Shown: positions 40,483 to 50,457, numbered from the stretch's first letter. The stretch is DNA of 64,000 bases from Microbacterium sp. SORGH_AS_0862 (GCF_030818795.1 NZ_JAUTAY010000001.1:3038001-3102000); one strand, 5' to 3'. The notes: generated by a model from the sequence alone, not told the origin. A program made the numbers and translations.

Positions 40483-41793
40483 GTGTCTGTGAGAACCGCA
40501 CGATCACGAGCGCTCCGGGCCGCGGCCGCCGGAATTGTGCTTGCCTTGGCGGGAACCTTTCTCGCCGGCTGCAGCAGCGACGGCCGCGAGACGATCCGGT
40601 TCACGTTCAGCAAGCGGGAAGCGCTCGACTTCATGAACGGCGTCGTCGAGGCGTACAACGCCTCCCAGGATCGCGTCCGCGTCGAGATGGACACATCGGG
40701 GGTGGACGTCGTCTCGGCGAGCTTCGTTCGGGGCAATCCGCCTGACATCATGCTCGCCAACTACAACTACGAGACCGCGCGGTTCGTGCAGCGGTGCGCG
40801 CTGACCGACCTGAGCGGCACCACCGCCGCCTCCACCACACGGGACGACCTGCAGACGCTCATGGACCAGTACGGCTCCTGCTCCGGGCGCGTCAGCGCGC
40901 TGCCCTACTCGGTGATGGCGGCGTCGGTCATCTACAACAAGGAGCTGTTCGCACAGGCGGGCGTCACCGTCCCCACCACCTGGGACGAACTCTTGGCCGC
41001 GTGCGAAAAGCTCGAGGCGGCCGGCATCACGCCGTTCTACGCCACGTTCAAGGATGACTGGACGGTGGGTCAGGGTTGGTACGACTATGCCGTCGGCGGG
41101 TCGGTCGACGTCGTCGACTTCTTCAACCGACTCGCCGCCGAGGGCGACGGGGTCGGGCCGGACTCGGCAACCTCGTTCGAGAGGGACTTCGCTCAGCCGC
41201 TCGAGAAGATGACCCAGCTGACGTCTCAGTTCGTGAACCCGGATGCCGCCAGCCGTGGCTACGGCGATGGCAATCGCGCCTTCGCGAAGGGCGAGGCCGC
41301 GATGTATCTGCAGGGGCCGTGGGCCTTCAGCGAGATCGCGAAGACCGCACCGGATCTGGAACTCGGCACATTCCCCCTGCCGATGACCGACGACCCGTCC
41401 GATCGTCGGGTACGCGTCAACATGGACTTGGCGGCGATGATCCCTGAGGGGTCACGCCATCAGGAGGCGGCGCGAGACTTCCTGGAGTACCTCTACGAAC
41501 CCGAGACGATCGAGGCGTACAACGCTTCACAGCTCGGATTCACCCCCATCACGGATGCGCCGATGCCGGATGATCCGCGCATCGCCGGCATGATTCCCTT
41601 CTACACGGCCGGCGAGGTCTATCAGGGGCCGTCCGTGCTCGTGCCGAAGACGATTCCGATCTTCAACTATGCGCAGGCCGTCGTGCTGGGGGCGAGCCCG
41701 CAAGCCACCTTGCGAACGATGGACGCCGACTGGGCGCGCCTCGCTTTCCGCGCGCCCGCACCCACGACCGAGACGGAGGAGTCCGGGCAATGA
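40483..41793 (+). CDS. Sugar ABC transporter substrate-binding lipoprotein
   Basis: The 436-residue protein has a lipoprotein signal (lipobox LAGC, Cys at about residue 29) and the family-1 solute-binding layout: 'TIRFTFSKREALDFMNGVVE', 'YSVMAASVIYNKELFAQAGV', 'PTTWDELLAACEKLEAAGIT' and 'FAKGEAAMYLQGPWAFSEIA'. It captures a sugar outside the cell for the two permeases downstream. No ATP-binding gene is in the operon, so a shared MsiK/UgpC-type ATPase elsewhere is expected. The stop overlaps the next gene by 4 bp. Confidence 0.93.
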   Translation: MSVRTARSRALRAAAAGIVLALAGTFLAGCSSDGRETIRFTFSKREALDFMNGVVEAYNASQDRVRVEMDTSGVDVVSASFVRGNPPDIMLANYNYETARFVQRCALTDLSGTTAASTTRDDLQTLMDQYGSCSGRVSALPYSVMAASVIYNKELFAQAGVTVPTTWDELLAACEKLEAAGITPFYATFKDDWTVGQGWYDYAVGGSVDVVDFFNRLAAEGDGVGPDSATSFERDFAQPLEKMTQLTSQFVNPDAASRGYGDGNRAFAKGEAAMYLQGPWAFSEIAKTAPDLELGTFPLPMTDDPSDRRVRVNMDLAAMIPEGSRHQEAARDFLEYLYEPETIEAYNASQLGFTPITDAPMPDDPRIAGMIPFYTAGEVYQGPSVLVPKTIPIFNYAQAVVLGASPQATLRTMDADWARLAFRAPAPTTETEESGQ

Positions 41794-42698
41794 CCACATC
41801 GACGATCGTCACCGGCGGTGACCGCAGGGCGCGGCGGAGCACCCGCCGCGTCGAGCCGATCTACTACCTCTTCCTCCTCCCCAGCCTGGTGCTGTTCACT
41901 CTCGCGATCACCGTGCCGGGTGTCGTCGGCATCTTCTTCAGCTTCACGGACTCGATCGGCATCGGCGAGTGGCGCTTCACCGGACTCACCAACTACATCG
42001 CGATGTTCAGCGATCCGGCGATCCTGCAGAGCTACGTGTTCACGATCGGGTTCTCGATCGCCACGGTCATCGTCGTCAACGTGGCGGCATTCCTGCTCGC
42101 CGTCGGACTGACCGCCCGCATCCGCCTGAAGACCGCTCTGCGCACAGTCTTCGTGATCCCGATGGTCATCTCGGGCATCATCATCGCCTACGTCTTCAAC
42201 TTCCTCTTCTCCAACTCTCTGCCTGCGCTCGGCGAAGCGGTCGGCATCCCCGCGCTCTCCACGAGCCTCCTCGCGAATCCCGATCTCGCATGGATCGCGA
42301 TCGTGATCGTGACGGCCTGGCAGGCGATTCCGGGCACACTGCTCATCTACATCGCCGGCCTGCTGGCGGTTCCCGGTGACGTGTACGAGGCTGCCTCGCT
42401 GGACGGCGCCTCCAAGCGTCAGCAGCTCGTGCGGATCACTCTGCCTCTCGTGGCCGGTTACGTCGTGATCAACGTGATTCTCGGCTTCAAGGGCTTCCTG
42501 AACGCCTACGACATCATCGTGGGCTTGACCAACGGCGGACCCGGCACCGCCACCCGCAGCGTCGCGATGACGATCATCGCGGGGTTCAACGGCGGCGACT
42601 ACGCGTATCAGATGGCGAACGCGACCATCTTCTTCGTCGTCGCCATCCTCATCTCCCTGCTCCAGCTGTCGCTGACTCGCGGAAGGAACGCCTTCTGA
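41790..42698 (+). CDS. Sugar ABC transporter permease, MalF type
   Basis: The 302-residue protein has six membrane segments and the EAA loop 'YEAASLDGASKRQQLVRITL' that contacts the ATPase. The sequence 'IYYLFLLPSLVLFTLAITVP' at the start is typical of CUT1 sugar permeases. It overlaps the binding-protein gene by 4 bp and the second permease by one base. Confidence 0.94.
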   Translation: MTTSTIVTGGDRRARRSTRRVEPIYYLFLLPSLVLFTLAITVPGVVGIFFSFTDSIGIGEWRFTGLTNYIAMFSDPAILQSYVFTIGFSIATVIVVNVAAFLLAVGLTARIRLKTALRTVFVIPMVISGIIIAYVFNFLFSNSLPALGEAVGIPALSTSLLANPDLAWIAIVIVTAWQAIPGTLLIYIAGLLAVPGDVYEAASLDGASKRQQLVRITLPLVAGYVVINVILGFKGFLNAYDIIVGLTNGGPGTATRSVAMTIIAGFNGGDYAYQMANATIFFVVAILISLLQLSLTRGRNAF

Positions 42699-43600
42699 TG
42701 TCCACGCAACCCGCCCTCGTCTCCGAGGATGCCGCAGCCTTCGCGCCGGATCGTGTCCGCAAGAACGCGCCGGTGCGCGGCGAACGCGTCAGTTGGTCGA
42801 CGACGATCATTCTGGTCCTCTGCGCCGTCACCGTCCTGCTGCCGCTCTATGTCACCATCTCGATGTCTTTGAAGACGACCGCCCAGGCCGTCGACGGCGA
42901 TGCGTTCTCGCTTCCCGCGCCCTTCAGCCTCGAAGGCTTCATCCAGGCATGGAACCTCACAAAGTTCCCGGTGGGCGCCGGGATCTCGCTCCTAGTGACG
43001 GCAGGCACCGTGGTGGCGACGATCCTGCTCGCCGCGTTCGCGTCGTACGCGATCGTCCGCAACTGGGATCGCAGGCTGTTCCGGTACTCGTTCTTCTACC
43101 TGCTGGCCGCGATGTTCATCCCGTTCCCCGTGGTCGCTCTGCCGCAGATCCAGCTCACGGGCCGCGTCGGCCTCGACAATCCGTTCGGTGTGATCATCCT
43201 GGCGACGATGTTCCAGCTGAGCTTCAGCGTGCTGCTGTTCACCGCTTTCCTGCGCTCGATTCCGCTGGAACTCGAAGAGAGTGCGCGTATCGACGGTGCG
43301 ACGACATGGCAGACCTTCTGGAAGCTGATCTTTCCGCTGCTCGCGCCGATGAGCGCAACGGTCGGCATCTTCGCGTTCCTCTACGCGTGGAACGACTTCA
43401 TGATGCCGTCGTTGATCATCTCCGACCCCGCGCTGCAGACCCTGCCGGTGCGTCAGAACCTCTTCCAGACGCAATTCAGCAACAACTACAACGTGTCGTT
43501 CGCCTCTTACCTCATGGCGATGGCGCCCGCGATCCTCGCCTACCTCTTCACCCAGCGATGGGTTATGGAGGGCGTGACGCAGGGTGCTGTCAAGGGCTGA
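42698..43600 (+). CDS. Sugar ABC transporter permease, MalG type
   Basis: The 300-residue protein has six membrane segments and the EAA loop 'LEESARIDGATTWQTFWKLI'. A polar N-terminus (1-30) precedes helix 1. It pairs with the upstream permease. A 44-bp gap with GAAAGG separates it from the GH13 gene. Confidence 0.94.
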   Translation: MSTQPALVSEDAAAFAPDRVRKNAPVRGERVSWSTTIILVLCAVTVLLPLYVTISMSLKTTAQAVDGDAFSLPAPFSLEGFIQAWNLTKFPVGAGISLLVTAGTVVATILLAAFASYAIVRNWDRRLFRYSFFYLLAAMFIPFPVVALPQIQLTGRVGLDNPFGVIILATMFQLSFSVLLFTAFLRSIPLELEESARIDGATTWQTFWKLIFPLLAPMSATVGIFAFLYAWNDFMMPSLIISDPALQTLPVRQNLFQTQFSNNYNVSFASYLMAMAPAILAYLFTQRWVMEGVTQGAVKG

Positions 43601-43644
43601 TCGTCCGCTTCACCGCTCGACCACCGAATCGCGAAAGGTCCCGC

Positions 43645-45339
43645 ATGTCTGCCGTACTGTCCGCCTCCGACCATGGCGAGCTCACCCGATCGAACGACCG
43701 CGACTGGTGGCGCCAGGCCGTCGTCTATCAGGTCTACCCCCGCAGCTTCGCCGACGCCGACGGCGACGGGATCGGCGACCTTCGAGGCATCCTGTCCAGA
43801 GCCGACTATCTGGCCGCGCTCGGAGTGGATGCCGTGTGGCTGAGTCCCTTCTACCCCTCCGAGTTGGCAGACGGGGGATACGACGTGGCGGATTACCGTG
43901 ACGTCGACCCCCGTCTGGGCACCCTGGCCGACTTCGACGAGCTGGTCGCTGCGCTGCACGAGCGCGGCATCCGCATCGTCGTGGACATCGTGCCCAATCA
44001 CACGTCCGACAAGCACGAGTGGTTTCAGGAGGCCTTGGCGTCCGGCCGCGGCTCCGCCGCCCGAGAGCGCTACATCTTCCGCGAGGGCACGGGACCCGAC
44101 GGCTCTGAGCCGCCCACGGACTGGACGGCCGCCTTCGGGGGGTCGGCGTGGGAGCGCGTCGCCGACGGACAGTGGTACCTGCACAGCTTCGCGATCGAAC
44201 AGCCCGACCTCGACTGGAACCATCCGGAGGTGCGCGAGGACTTCCTCAGGACGCTGCGGTTCTGGTCGGACCGAGGTGTCGACGGCTTCCGTATCGACGT
44301 CGCCCACATGCTGACGAAGGATCTCCGCGACCCGCTCCCTTCGGCCGCAGAGCTCGCCGCGATGCCGATCGACGGCACACATCCGTTGCTCGACCGCGAC
44401 GACGTACACGAGATCTACGCCGAATGGCGTCGACTGTTCGACTCGTACGATCCGCCCCGGACAGCCGTCGCCGAAGCGTGGGTCGCGACCGACCGCGTGC
44501 CGAAGTACGCGAGCCCCGAGAGCCTGGGGCAGTCGTTCAACTTCGACCTGCTGCGAGCGGGGTTCGATGCTGCACAGTTCCGCGAGATTGTCACGGACAA
44601 CATGTCCTTGGCAGCCCGATCGGGTTCTTCGAGCACGTGGGTGCTGTCGAACCACGATGTGTTCCGTCACGCGACCCGTTACGCGTTGCCGCTGATCGAG
44701 GAGACCGACGAATCGGTGCCGAACAGGCACGGCGGCGGCTGGCTCGAGGCCGGTGCCGACGAGACCGTCATCGACCGCGCCGGCGGCGTACGCCGTGCGC
44801 GGGCCGCGTCGATGTTCCTGCTGGGGCTGCCCGGATCGGCGTATCTCTACCAGGGGGAGGAGCTGGGTCTGCACGAGGTCGCAGAGATTCCTGCGAACCA
44901 GCGTCAGGACCCGACCTTCTTCCGCACACACCAGGCGCAGTACGGACGTGACGGATGCCGCGTGCCGCTGCCCTGGACGCGTAGCGGTTCCTCGTTCGGC
45001 TTCGGTGCGGGCGGTGCGCACCTCCCGCAGCCCTCGTGGTTCGCGGACTCCTCGGTCCAAGCGGAAGAGGAGGACCCGTCATCCACGCTCTCGCTCTATC
45101 GTCGCGCGATCGCGCTGCGTCACGAGCTCGTCGCGGACGAGGATCTGGAGTGGGTCGAGACCGGCCGGGACGACGTCCTCCACTTCCGTCGCCCCAACGG
45201 CTGGGAGATCGTGACGGTCTTCGGGCCGATGCCCTTCGGGCTCGCTCCGGACTCGGCTCGACGCGTCGTGTTGTCCAGCGCGGCGATCGACGGGCACCTC
45301 GTGCCGGGCGAGACGACGGTGTGGCTCGCGGGCGGGTGA
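43645..45339 (+). CDS. GH13 alpha-glucosidase
   Basis: The 564-residue protein opens 'WWRQAVVYQVYPRSFADADG', the GH13 oligo-1,6-glucosidase/alpha-glucosidase start, then 'VDIVPNHTSDKHEWF'. The catalytic nucleophile Asp is in 'DGFRIDVAHM' (about residue 217), the acid Glu in 'VAEAW' (about 277) and the third Asp in 'SNHDVFRH' (about 338). No signal peptide is present, so it acts in the cytoplasm on an imported alpha-glucoside such as maltose, isomaltose or trehalulose-like sugars. It is the last gene of the ROK-controlled operon. Confidence 0.94.
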   Translation: MSAVLSASDHGELTRSNDRDWWRQAVVYQVYPRSFADADGDGIGDLRGILSRADYLAALGVDAVWLSPFYPSELADGGYDVADYRDVDPRLGTLADFDELVAALHERGIRIVVDIVPNHTSDKHEWFQEALASGRGSAARERYIFREGTGPDGSEPPTDWTAAFGGSAWERVADGQWYLHSFAIEQPDLDWNHPEVREDFLRTLRFWSDRGVDGFRIDVAHMLTKDLRDPLPSAAELAAMPIDGTHPLLDRDDVHEIYAEWRRLFDSYDPPRTAVAEAWVATDRVPKYASPESLGQSFNFDLLRAGFDAAQFREIVTDNMSLAARSGSSSTWVLSNHDVFRHATRYALPLIEETDESVPNRHGGGWLEAGADETVIDRAGGVRRARAASMFLLGLPGSAYLYQGEELGLHEVAEIPANQRQDPTFFRTHQAQYGRDGCRVPLPWTRSGSSFGFGAGGAHLPQPSWFADSSVQAEEEDPSSTLSLYRRAIALRHELVADEDLEWVETGRDDVLHFRRPNGWEIVTVFGPMPFGLAPDSARRVVLSSAAIDGHLVPGETTVWLAGG

Positions 45340-45386
45340 GGACGACCGACCGATGCTCGTGACCGCCGCGCCGATAGTGTCGGGGG

Positions 45387-45977
45387 ATGCGCTCCTCCTC
45401 TCACGTCTTAGCCGTCGCGGTGCTCATTGCATCGTTCGGCCTGACGGCCTGCTCCGCCCCTTCGTCCGACGTCACGGCAAGTCCTATTGCGAGCTCGGCT
45501 GCTCCGGCTGAACCGACGTTCGCTGTGGGGGCGGTCGTCGATGCGGCGACCGCGCAGGAGATCGGCATGGCTGGCAGTCAGCGCGCGTATCCCATGGCCG
45601 ACGGCAGCTTCGTCGTCGTCGACCGGGGAGAGCCGTTGCCGGAGGCGGTGCAGGCGGACATCGACGCGAAGGCCGTCGCGTTCTCCGAGGCATGGGGCAG
45701 CGACGCGCAGTCGGCCGCGACGTCGGCCTCGCTGCGGGCCCGGGAGAAGGTCATGGCGGACGCGTCGGGGGGCACGGGCAAGCGCCCCATCCTCATCTTG
45801 AAGATGACCGCCTACGAGACTGCGGAGGCCGAGATGCCGACGACGTTCTGGATGGTCAACGGGGCCGGCCCCGCGCCGGACGCCGTCCGGCGCTCACGCG
45901 AGGAGATGACCGCCATCGTGAACGAGTGGCTCGCCCAACAGGACGACCCGGACCTTTACGTCGTCATCCACGGCTGA
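45387..45977 (+). CDS. Putative lipoprotein of unknown function
   Basis: The 196-residue product has a lipobox ('ASFGLTACSAPSS', Cys at about 22), a Ser/Ala/Pro-rich linker, and a folded region with 'YPMADGSFVVVDRGEPLPEA' and 'PTTFWMVNGAGPAPDAVRRS'. No family is recognised. It follows the GH13 gene by 47 bp but probably has its own promoter, with a TAGTGT box near 45376. Confidence 0.65.
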   Translation: MRSSSHVLAVAVLIASFGLTACSAPSSDVTASPIASSAAPAEPTFAVGAVVDAATAQEIGMAGSQRAYPMADGSFVVVDRGEPLPEAVQADIDAKAVAFSEAWGSDAQSAATSASLRAREKVMADASGGTGKRPILILKMTAYETAEAEMPTTFWMVNGAGPAPDAVRRSREEMTAIVNEWLAQQDDPDLYVVIHG

Positions 45978-46018
45978 GGATCCGCGGGCGCTGCCTAGCT
46001 GGGGTGCTCCGAAAGAGT

Positions 46019-46585
46019 TCACGTCGAGGGGCGATCGAGGGGGCCGAAGAGTGCCTGCCAGAGCCACTGCGTCGCAACCTCGATCGAGGGCAGCGGGTCG
46101 CGAGCGAGCCAGGCGGTGATGACGCCGAGGGCGCTGCCGGTCACGCTCGCCGCGACGACGTCCACCGGGAGTCCGTCGAACACCGACGGCGCTCCCTGGC
46201 GCACCGCGTCGCCCACGATGCCTTGGACGCGCGCGCGCAACTGCGCCGCGACGGCGAGCGAACCGTGCTCGCCGAGCACGAGTCGGTAGAGGTCGGCGTT
46301 GTCGGCGATGTGTCGCAGATACGTCGTGAGCTCGGCGGGCGGCTGGCTGATGTCGCGCGGGTCCACGGAACGGATGATCCGGCTCGATACGTCGTCGACG
46401 GCCGACTCCAGCGCGTCGGCGAGAAGCTGGTCCTTGTCGGCGTAGTGCTGGTAGAAGCTGCTGCGATTCACCGCCGCCTCGGCCGCGATGTCGGCCACGG
46501 TGATCGCGTCGAGCGGACGCTCGCGGGCGAGATCCAGCAGTGCGTTCTGCAGACTCGCTCTCGTGCGCGCCACGCGGGGATCCAT
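46019..46585 (-). CDS. TetR-family regulator
   Basis: The 188-residue product has the N-terminal TetR helix-turn-helix ('RERPLDAITVADIAAEAAVN', 'RSSFYQHYADKDQLLADALE') and a variable ligand-binding domain with 'GALGVITAWLARDPLPSIEV', a TetR_C_33-like end. It is divergent from the MMPL transporter gene, with an inverted repeat between, and is its likely repressor. Confidence 0.9.
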   Translation of the reverse strand: MDPRVARTRASLQNALLDLARERPLDAITVADIAAEAAVNRSSFYQHYADKDQLLADALESAVDDVSSRIIRSVDPRDISQPPAELTTYLRHIADNADLYRLVLGEHGSLAVAAQLRARVQGIVGDAVRQGAPSVFDGLPVDVVAASVTGSALGVITAWLARDPLPSIEVATQWLWQALFGPLDRPST

Positions 46586-46630
46586 CCCGCCATCTTGTCA
46601 GAGCGACGGCTCGCTGCTGAGAGTTCTCCC

Positions 46631-46656
46631 ACACGTGATGGTTTTGCAACACGTGT
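46631..46656. promoter_or_regulatory. Inverted repeat between tetR and mmpL genes
   Basis: ACACGTG (46631-46637) and CACGTGT (46650-46656) form a perfect inverted pair with a 12-bp spacer, centred between the two divergent starts. Spacing and position fit a TetR operator. Confidence 0.6.
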
Positions 46657-46719
46657 CGGATATCCTCGACGAGGCTCGATGGTGCGCCGCATCCCACCCA
46701 CCCCTCGGAAAGGCACGTC

Positions 46720-49167
46720 GTGGCCCAACTCCTCTACCGGCTGGGGCGCTTCTCGGCGCGCCGCGCCTGGATCGTCCTCGTCGCCTGGGTGATCGCCCTG
46801 GGCATCGCGGCCGGCTCGTTCGTCGCTTTCGGCGGCACACTCGCCACCTCGTTCAGCATCCCCGGCACCGAGACGGAGCGTGTCAACGACCGGCTCGCCG
46901 ACGCTCTGCCCGACCTCACCGGGGCCAGCGCCCCCGTCGTGTTCCAGACCGACGGTCAGCCGTTCACCGACGAGCAGAAGGCCGACATCTCCTCGCTGCT
47001 GAAAGACGTCGCCGGCATCGACGGCGTCGCAGGCACGGTCGACCCGTTCCAGACGGAGGCGCAGCGCGCCGACCAGGCCTCACAGCTGGCGTCCGGCGCT
47101 GATCAGCTCGCCCAAGGCGAGAGCCAGTTGGATGCGGCGAAGCAGCAGCTCGACGCGGGCCAGACGCAGTTGGACGCCGCGATCGCCCAGGCGCAGGCGG
47201 CGGGCGTCTACGCCCAGGCCGAAGCGCAGTTCGCGGCCCAACAGGCGCAGATCACCGCGGGTCGGGAGCAGATCGACGCGTCACGCGCTCAGCTCGAAGC
47301 GCAGAAGCCGCAGCTCGAGGCGGGTCAGGAGCTGCTCGACGCCGCATCCGACATCCGCACGGTCTCGACCGACGGTGCCACGGCTCTCGGCAATGTGTCC
47401 TTCACGAAGGACATGTTCTCGTTGCCGCAGGAGACCAAGACGGCGGTCGCCGACCGCCTCAAGAGCGCTGACATCCCCGGCGTCAGCATCGACTACTCCT
47501 CGACGATCGCCCAGTCGACCGACGGCCTCATCGGAGTCGGCGAGCTCGTCGGTGTGCTCATCGCGGCGCTGGTGCTCGCCTTCATGATGCGGGCGCTGCT
47601 GCCCGCCATCACACCCCTCATCGGCTCGCTCATCGGTGTCGGTGTCGGCGTCGCCGGATCCCTCGCGTTCTCCGACGTCGTGGACATGGCGTCCGTGACG
47701 CCCATCCTCGGTGTCATGCTGGGCCTCGCCGTCGGCATCGACTACTCGCTGTTCATCGTGAACCGTCACCGCAAGCAGGTGCTCGAGGGCATGGAGATCG
47801 GCGAGTCGATCGGTCTCGCCAACGGAACGGCCGGCAACGCCGTCGTCTTCGCAGGCACGACGGTCATCATCGCCCTCATCGCCCTACTCGTCACCGGTGT
47901 GCCGTTCCTGGGTGTGATGGGCGTCGTGGGCGCGGCGTGCGTGTTCGTCGCCGTCCTCGTGGCGATCACGGTCACGCCCGCCCTGCTCGGGCTCATGAAG
48001 CTGCGGGTGCTGCGCCGCGGGCTGCGCGCGAAGGTCGGGCACCCCGATCATGCGCCGGCCGAGCTGCGGCCCATGCGCACCGGTCGTGTGGTGGCCGCAG
48101 GCGCGGCGGCGATCATCGCCCTGCTCGTCATCGCGATCCCCGCCCTGTCGATGCGCCTCGGGCTGCCCGATGGGTCCTCGGAGGCCACCGACACGACCCA
48201 GTACCGCGCCTACACGGCGGCGACCGAGGCTTTCGGCGCCGGTGTCAACGGCCCGCTGCTCGTCGTCGCCGAGACCCCGCAGCCGGTGGCGGAGGCCGAC
48301 CGTGTCACGACGCAGGCAGATGTCGCCCGTACGCTCATGGCGCAGGACGACGTGGATGCGGTTGCACCGATCGCCGTTTCGGACGACGGCCGAACCTTCG
48401 CGTTCCAGGTGGTTCCGCAGGACGGGCCCGCCAGCGAGTCGACAGAGACGCTCGTGCACGACCTTCGCGCCCTCTCGCCGCTGGACGGTGACATCGAACT
48501 CGGTGTCGCGGGCCAGGCCTCGGCAAACATCGACGTGTCGCAGAAGCTGGCCGACGCGCTGCCCGTTTACCTCGCCGTGGTCGTGGGCCTCTCGCTCGTC
48601 ATCATGGTCCTGGTGTTCCGGTCGATCCTCGTGCCCATCATCGCGACCGCCGGCTACGTGCTGTCCCTGTTCGCCGCGCTCGGCGCCGTCACCGCGATCT
48701 ACCAGTGGGGCTGGCTGAGCGATGTCTTCGGCGTGCACGATCCCGGCCCGGTGCTGAGCTTCGGACCGATCATCCTGATGGGCGTGCTCTTCGGCCTCGC
48801 GATGGACTATCAGCTCTTCCTCGTCTCGGGCATGCGCGAGGCGTACGTCCACGGTGCGCCGGCGCGCGCCGCCGTCGTCGCCGGCCTGCGCGGAGGGCGC
48901 GCGGTGGTCACAGCCGCGGCGATCATCATGATCTCCGTCTTCGGCGGCTTCGTCTTCAGCCACCTGGCGATGGTGCGGCCGATCGGCTTCGGGATGGCGA
49001 TCGGTGTGCTCTTCGATGCATTCGTCGTGCGCATGGTGATCGTCCCGGCGCTCATGCATCTGTTCGGGCGCGCGGCGTGGTGGCTGCCGCGCTGGCTCGA
49101 CCGCATCCTGCCCGATGTGGACGTCGAGGGCGCGGCGCTCGAACGCGCTCACCCCGTGCAGCACTGA
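46720..49167 (+). CDS. MMPL-family RND-type transporter
   Basis: The 815-residue protein has the MMPL layout: helix 1, a first extracellular domain, six helices (about 275-450), a second extracellular domain and six more helices to the C-terminus. The first domain holds an unusual coiled stretch of QLDA/QLEA-type heptads (about residues 125-210, 'ESQLDAAKQQLDAGQTQLDA'). GTG 46720 follows GGAAAGG. These transporters export lipids or drugs in actinomycetes. TetR divergence suggests inducible efflux. A bidirectional terminator follows. Confidence 0.92.
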   Translation: MAQLLYRLGRFSARRAWIVLVAWVIALGIAAGSFVAFGGTLATSFSIPGTETERVNDRLADALPDLTGASAPVVFQTDGQPFTDEQKADISSLLKDVAGIDGVAGTVDPFQTEAQRADQASQLASGADQLAQGESQLDAAKQQLDAGQTQLDAAIAQAQAAGVYAQAEAQFAAQQAQITAGREQIDASRAQLEAQKPQLEAGQELLDAASDIRTVSTDGATALGNVSFTKDMFSLPQETKTAVADRLKSADIPGVSIDYSSTIAQSTDGLIGVGELVGVLIAALVLAFMMRALLPAITPLIGSLIGVGVGVAGSLAFSDVVDMASVTPILGVMLGLAVGIDYSLFIVNRHRKQVLEGMEIGESIGLANGTAGNAVVFAGTTVIIALIALLVTGVPFLGVMGVVGAACVFVAVLVAITVTPALLGLMKLRVLRRGLRAKVGHPDHAPAELRPMRTGRVVAAGAAAIIALLVIAIPALSMRLGLPDGSSEATDTTQYRAYTAATEAFGAGVNGPLLVVAETPQPVAEADRVTTQADVARTLMAQDDVDAVAPIAVSDDGRTFAFQVVPQDGPASESTETLVHDLRALSPLDGDIELGVAGQASANIDVSQKLADALPVYLAVVVGLSLVIMVLVFRSILVPIIATAGYVLSLFAALGAVTAIYQWGWLSDVFGVHDPGPVLSFGPIILMGVLFGLAMDYQLFLVSGMREAYVHGAPARAAVVAGLRGGRAVVTAAAIIMISVFGGFVFSHLAMVRPIGFGMAIGVLFDAFVVRMVIVPALMHLFGRAAWWLPRWLDRILPDVDVEGAALERAHPVQH

Positions 49168-49181
49168 CCTTGCGCGACGCC

Positions 49182-49221
49182 GAAGAAGGGGTGACCACCG
49201 TCTGGTGGGCACCCCTTCTTC
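49182..49221. terminator. Bidirectional terminator between mmpL and MFS genes
   Basis: GAAGAAGGGGTG (49182-49193) and CACCCCTTCTTC (49210-49221) form a perfect 12-bp stem with a 16-base loop, between two convergent genes. T- or A-rich flanks are short on both sides. Confidence 0.8.
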
Positions 49222-49233
49222 CGTGTGCTCGTA

Positions 49234-50457
49234 TCAGGTCGCGTCGCCGACGAGGACGGCGACGCCCTCTTCGGCCGCATCCGCCGGCCGCTGATCGATG
49301 CGACGCAGTGCGCGGCGGCCGAGCGCGATCGTCAGCGCCGCGATCACGATCGATGCGGCGGCCACGAGGTACGGCACGGTCGCGTTCGAGGCGTGCCACA
49401 GCCATGCGGCGAGCGGGGGAGCGGCCGCTCCGCCGAGGAAGCGGACCGCCGAATAGGCCGACGATGCGACGGCGCGGGGAAGGTCCGTGGCCTCCATGAC
49501 CGCTTCGGTCAGCACGGTGTTCATGACGCCGAGAAGCAGGCCCCCCACGATGATGCAGGTCACCAGCGCGGCGGAGTTCGCCACGAGGATGCCGCCGACG
49601 ACGAGATCGATGGCAAGCAGCGGCAGGACGACCAGCATGACGCCCGACCGGGTGAATCGGCGCAGCAGCAGCGGGGCGACCCACACGCTCGTGACGGCCA
49701 GTGCGACGCCCCACCCGAAGAAGGTGAAGCCGATGCCCATCGCGCCGAATCCGAGCGGGAAGGGCGAGAACGCCAACAGGGTGAAGAAGCCGATGTTGTA
49801 GAACAGGGCTGCCACCGCGAGCACCGCGAGAGCGGGTTTGCCGAGCGCGCGGAACGGAGCTGAGAGCGGCACGGGCGTGCGCGTCTCCTTCGGGCCGCGC
49901 AGAAGCACGGCGACGGCGATGAAGGCGATCGCCATCAGCACGACGACGCCGAAGAACGGTCCGCGCCAACTGACCTCACCGAGCAGGCCTCCCAGGAGTG
50001 GGCCGACCGCGATGCCGACACCCAGGGCGGCCTCGTACAACACGATCGCCGCGGAACTGCCGCCGCTGGCGGCCCCCACGATCGTCGCGAGCGCCGTGGA
50101 GATGAACAGGGCGTTGCCCAGACCCCACCCGGCGCGGAAGCCGATGATGGCGTCGACACTGCCCGACAGCGCGCTGAAGAGCGAGAAGACCACGATGAGG
50201 GCGAGGCCCGCCAGCAGGGTCGCCTTCGCGCCGATGCGGCTCGAGATCCAGCTCGTGACCAGCATCGCGAGGCCCGTCACGAGCAGGTAGCTCGTGAAGA
50301 GGAGTTCGGTCTCAACGGGAGTAGCCTCGAGCGATTCGGCGATCGCCGGAAGGATCGGGTCGACGAGGCCGATGCCCATGAATGCCACGACGCACGCGAA
50401 CGCGACGGCCCATACCTGTGCGGGCTGACGCCAGACGGAGGTGGTCGCCCCGTTCAT
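49234..50457 (-). CDS. MFS drug-exporter-like transporter
   Basis: The 407-residue protein has twelve membrane segments with 'FMGIGLVDPILPAIAESLEA' in helix 1 and 'WISSRIGAKATLLAGLALIV' as motif A, as in the DHA1 drug:H+ antiporter group. The start ATG at 50457 overlaps the MarR stop by 4 bp, so regulator and pump are one operon. A longer upstream frame is the shadow of the MarR gene. Confidence 0.9.
   Translation of the reverse strand: MNGATTSVWRQPAQVWAVAFACVVAFMGIGLVDPILPAIAESLEATPVETELLFTSYLLVTGLAMLVTSWISSRIGAKATLLAGLALIVVFSLFSALSGSVDAIIGFRAGWGLGNALFISTALATIVGAASGGSSAAIVLYEAALGVGIAVGPLLGGLLGEVSWRGPFFGVVVLMAIAFIAVAVLLRGPKETRTPVPLSAPFRALGKPALAVLAVAALFYNIGFFTLLAFSPFPLGFGAMGIGFTFFGWGVALAVTSVWVAPLLLRRFTRSGVMLVVLPLLAIDLVVGGILVANSAALVTCIIVGGLLLGVMNTVLTEAVMEATDLPRAVASSAYSAVRFLGGAAAPPLAAWLWHASNATVPYLVAAASIVIAALTIALGRRALRRIDQRPADAAEEGVAVLVGDAT

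Noticed and set aside
47100..47350. Repeat array or CRISPR-like sequence in the MMPL gene
   Set aside because: The repeats are codons for QLDA-type heptads with variable spacing and no conserved spacer/repeat structure. No CRISPR array was found anywhere in the window.
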